Part shown: positions 53,431-53,767 of the stretch, piece after piece
Position numbering within the stretch: position 1 is the stretch's first letter
Layout of the letters: the number at the start of each line of letters is the position of its first letter
Origin: Pseudobutyrivibrio sp. UBA3626
GTDB taxonomy: Bacteria; Bacillota; Clostridia; Lachnospirales; Lachnospiraceae
Assembly: GCA_002373675.1 (NCBI GenBank)
Contig: DFLF01000013.1
Span: 230,568 to 284,334 of the forward strand
Length of the DNA stretch: 53,767 nt
Reading direction: 5' to 3'
Position numbers and translations under genes: made by a program
The notes under the pieces: generated by a model
Told to the model about the DNA's origin: nothing
The model's input: the letters and a program-made list of their open reading frames with translations, nothing else
Database searches by the model: none

Positions 53431-53767
53431 ATGCTGATTGGATTTACCTTTAACAATTTCTGCTCATTCAATATCGAAAGCGAATTCAGTATGGAGGCAT
53501 CTACAGGAAAGGTTAAGATGCGATTTCCGGACAATTATACCGCTACGGATGTCGGATACGACCTACTGAAGACGGCTGTTGTTGTAGGTGAGAATGCAGG
53601 AGGAAAGTCAAATTTTATTGGAAGCCTGAAGTTTCTTAAGAGCTTAGTGGATGTCAACTCTCAGGTGCAATCCGTGGGCGCATATGTTAATGCGACAAGC
53701 ACTCTTACAGAGAGTAATCCTGTTCAACGGTTTGAAGTTACATTTATATCAGCGTCAGATCATATAT
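53431..53767 (+). CDS. second AbiLi/RloA-like ATPase, cut by the window end
   Basis: Only the first 112 residues are in view. VVGENAGGKSNF is the Walker A, at the same distance from the start as in the gene at 36416. The two match along their length (ML..F.F.NF.S, EFSM.A...KV, F.DNY..T..GYD, GENAGGK.NF), so they are paralogues. AAAGGAG precedes the ATG. A partner RloB-like gene should follow outside the window; this predicts a second AbiL pair. Confidence 0.85.
   Translation, partial: MLIGFTFNNFCSFNIESEFSMEASTGKVKMRFPDNYTATDVGYDLLKTAVVVGENAGGKSNFIGSLKFLKSLVDVNSQVQSVGAYVNATSTLTESNPVQRFEVTFISASDHI

Noticed and set aside
1..53767. tRNA, rRNA, CRISPR array or complete insertion sequence
   Set aside because: None recognised by eye on either strand; no spaced identical repeats of CRISPR type and no transposase gene.

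Overview
The window looks like a chromosomal segment of a low-GC, Gram-positive anaerobe of the Lachnospiraceae type (Clostridia). The evidence is AT-rich codon use, AGGAGG-type ribosome binding sites with frequent TTG/GTG starts, a Clostridia-style Tad/Flp1 pilus locus, a DUF6145-like gene, type III pantothenate kinase, and rpoB-rpoC followed by a small Q-rich membrane protein. Genus cannot be fixed from sequence alone. No tRNA, rRNA or CRISPR array was recognised.

Layout. (1) 1-8290: the end of rpoB, rpoC, small membrane and lipoprotein genes, and lipid and envelope genes (lgt, plsY, a diacylglycerol-glucosyltransferase-like GT). (2) 8363-17572: a Tad pilus locus from one good promoter: prepilin peptidase, TadZ, TadA, TadB, TadC, Flp1 pilin, three TadE/TadG-like pseudopilins, a second prepilin peptidase and an FHA protein. 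No outer-membrane secretin is present, as expected for a single-membrane cell. (3) 17643-22043: flavodoxin-SCP2 protein, HIT protein, membrane protein, murG, and a secreted SleB-like wall hydrolase with a WalR-like box at its promoter. (4) 22221-29624: an unusual four-gene operon that joins an NRPS-like adenylation/carrier/acyltransferase protein, an RsbU/RsbW-like phosphatase-kinase fusion, a STAS domain fused to a small-molecule-kinase fold, and a fucosyltransferase-like protein. (5) 29673-36056: housekeeping genes argF, birA, DUF6145, coaX, dusB, greA, lysS.

(6) 36057 to the end is an accessory defence island starting directly after lysS. It holds an AbiL-like pair (OLD-type ATPase plus RloB-like Toprim protein), a frameshifted relaxase tail followed by a hairpin-rich noncoding stretch, a giant YobI-like membrane P-loop NTPase with a WYL regulator, two microprotein ORFs, a decayed HTH gene, and a six-gene modification/defence cassette: C5 DNA methyltransferase with HTH, MORC-like GHKL ATPase, Z1 helicase, a PD-(D/E)XK protein, an Mrr-type nuclease with an AspBHI-like N-terminus, and a small nuclease-like protein. 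It ends with a HIRAN protein and a second, truncated AbiL-type ATPase that is a paralogue of the first.

The WYL and HIRAN genes look GC-richer than the AT-rich methylase/MORC/Z1 cassette between them, and a 46-bp imperfect repeat (32/46 identical) lies on both sides of the cassette. I infer that the cassette was inserted into an older WYL...HIRAN locus. The best candidates for something new are the adenylation/partner-switching operon, the methylase/MORC/Z1 nuclease cassette with its flanking repeats, and the structured noncoding region at 38957-39205.
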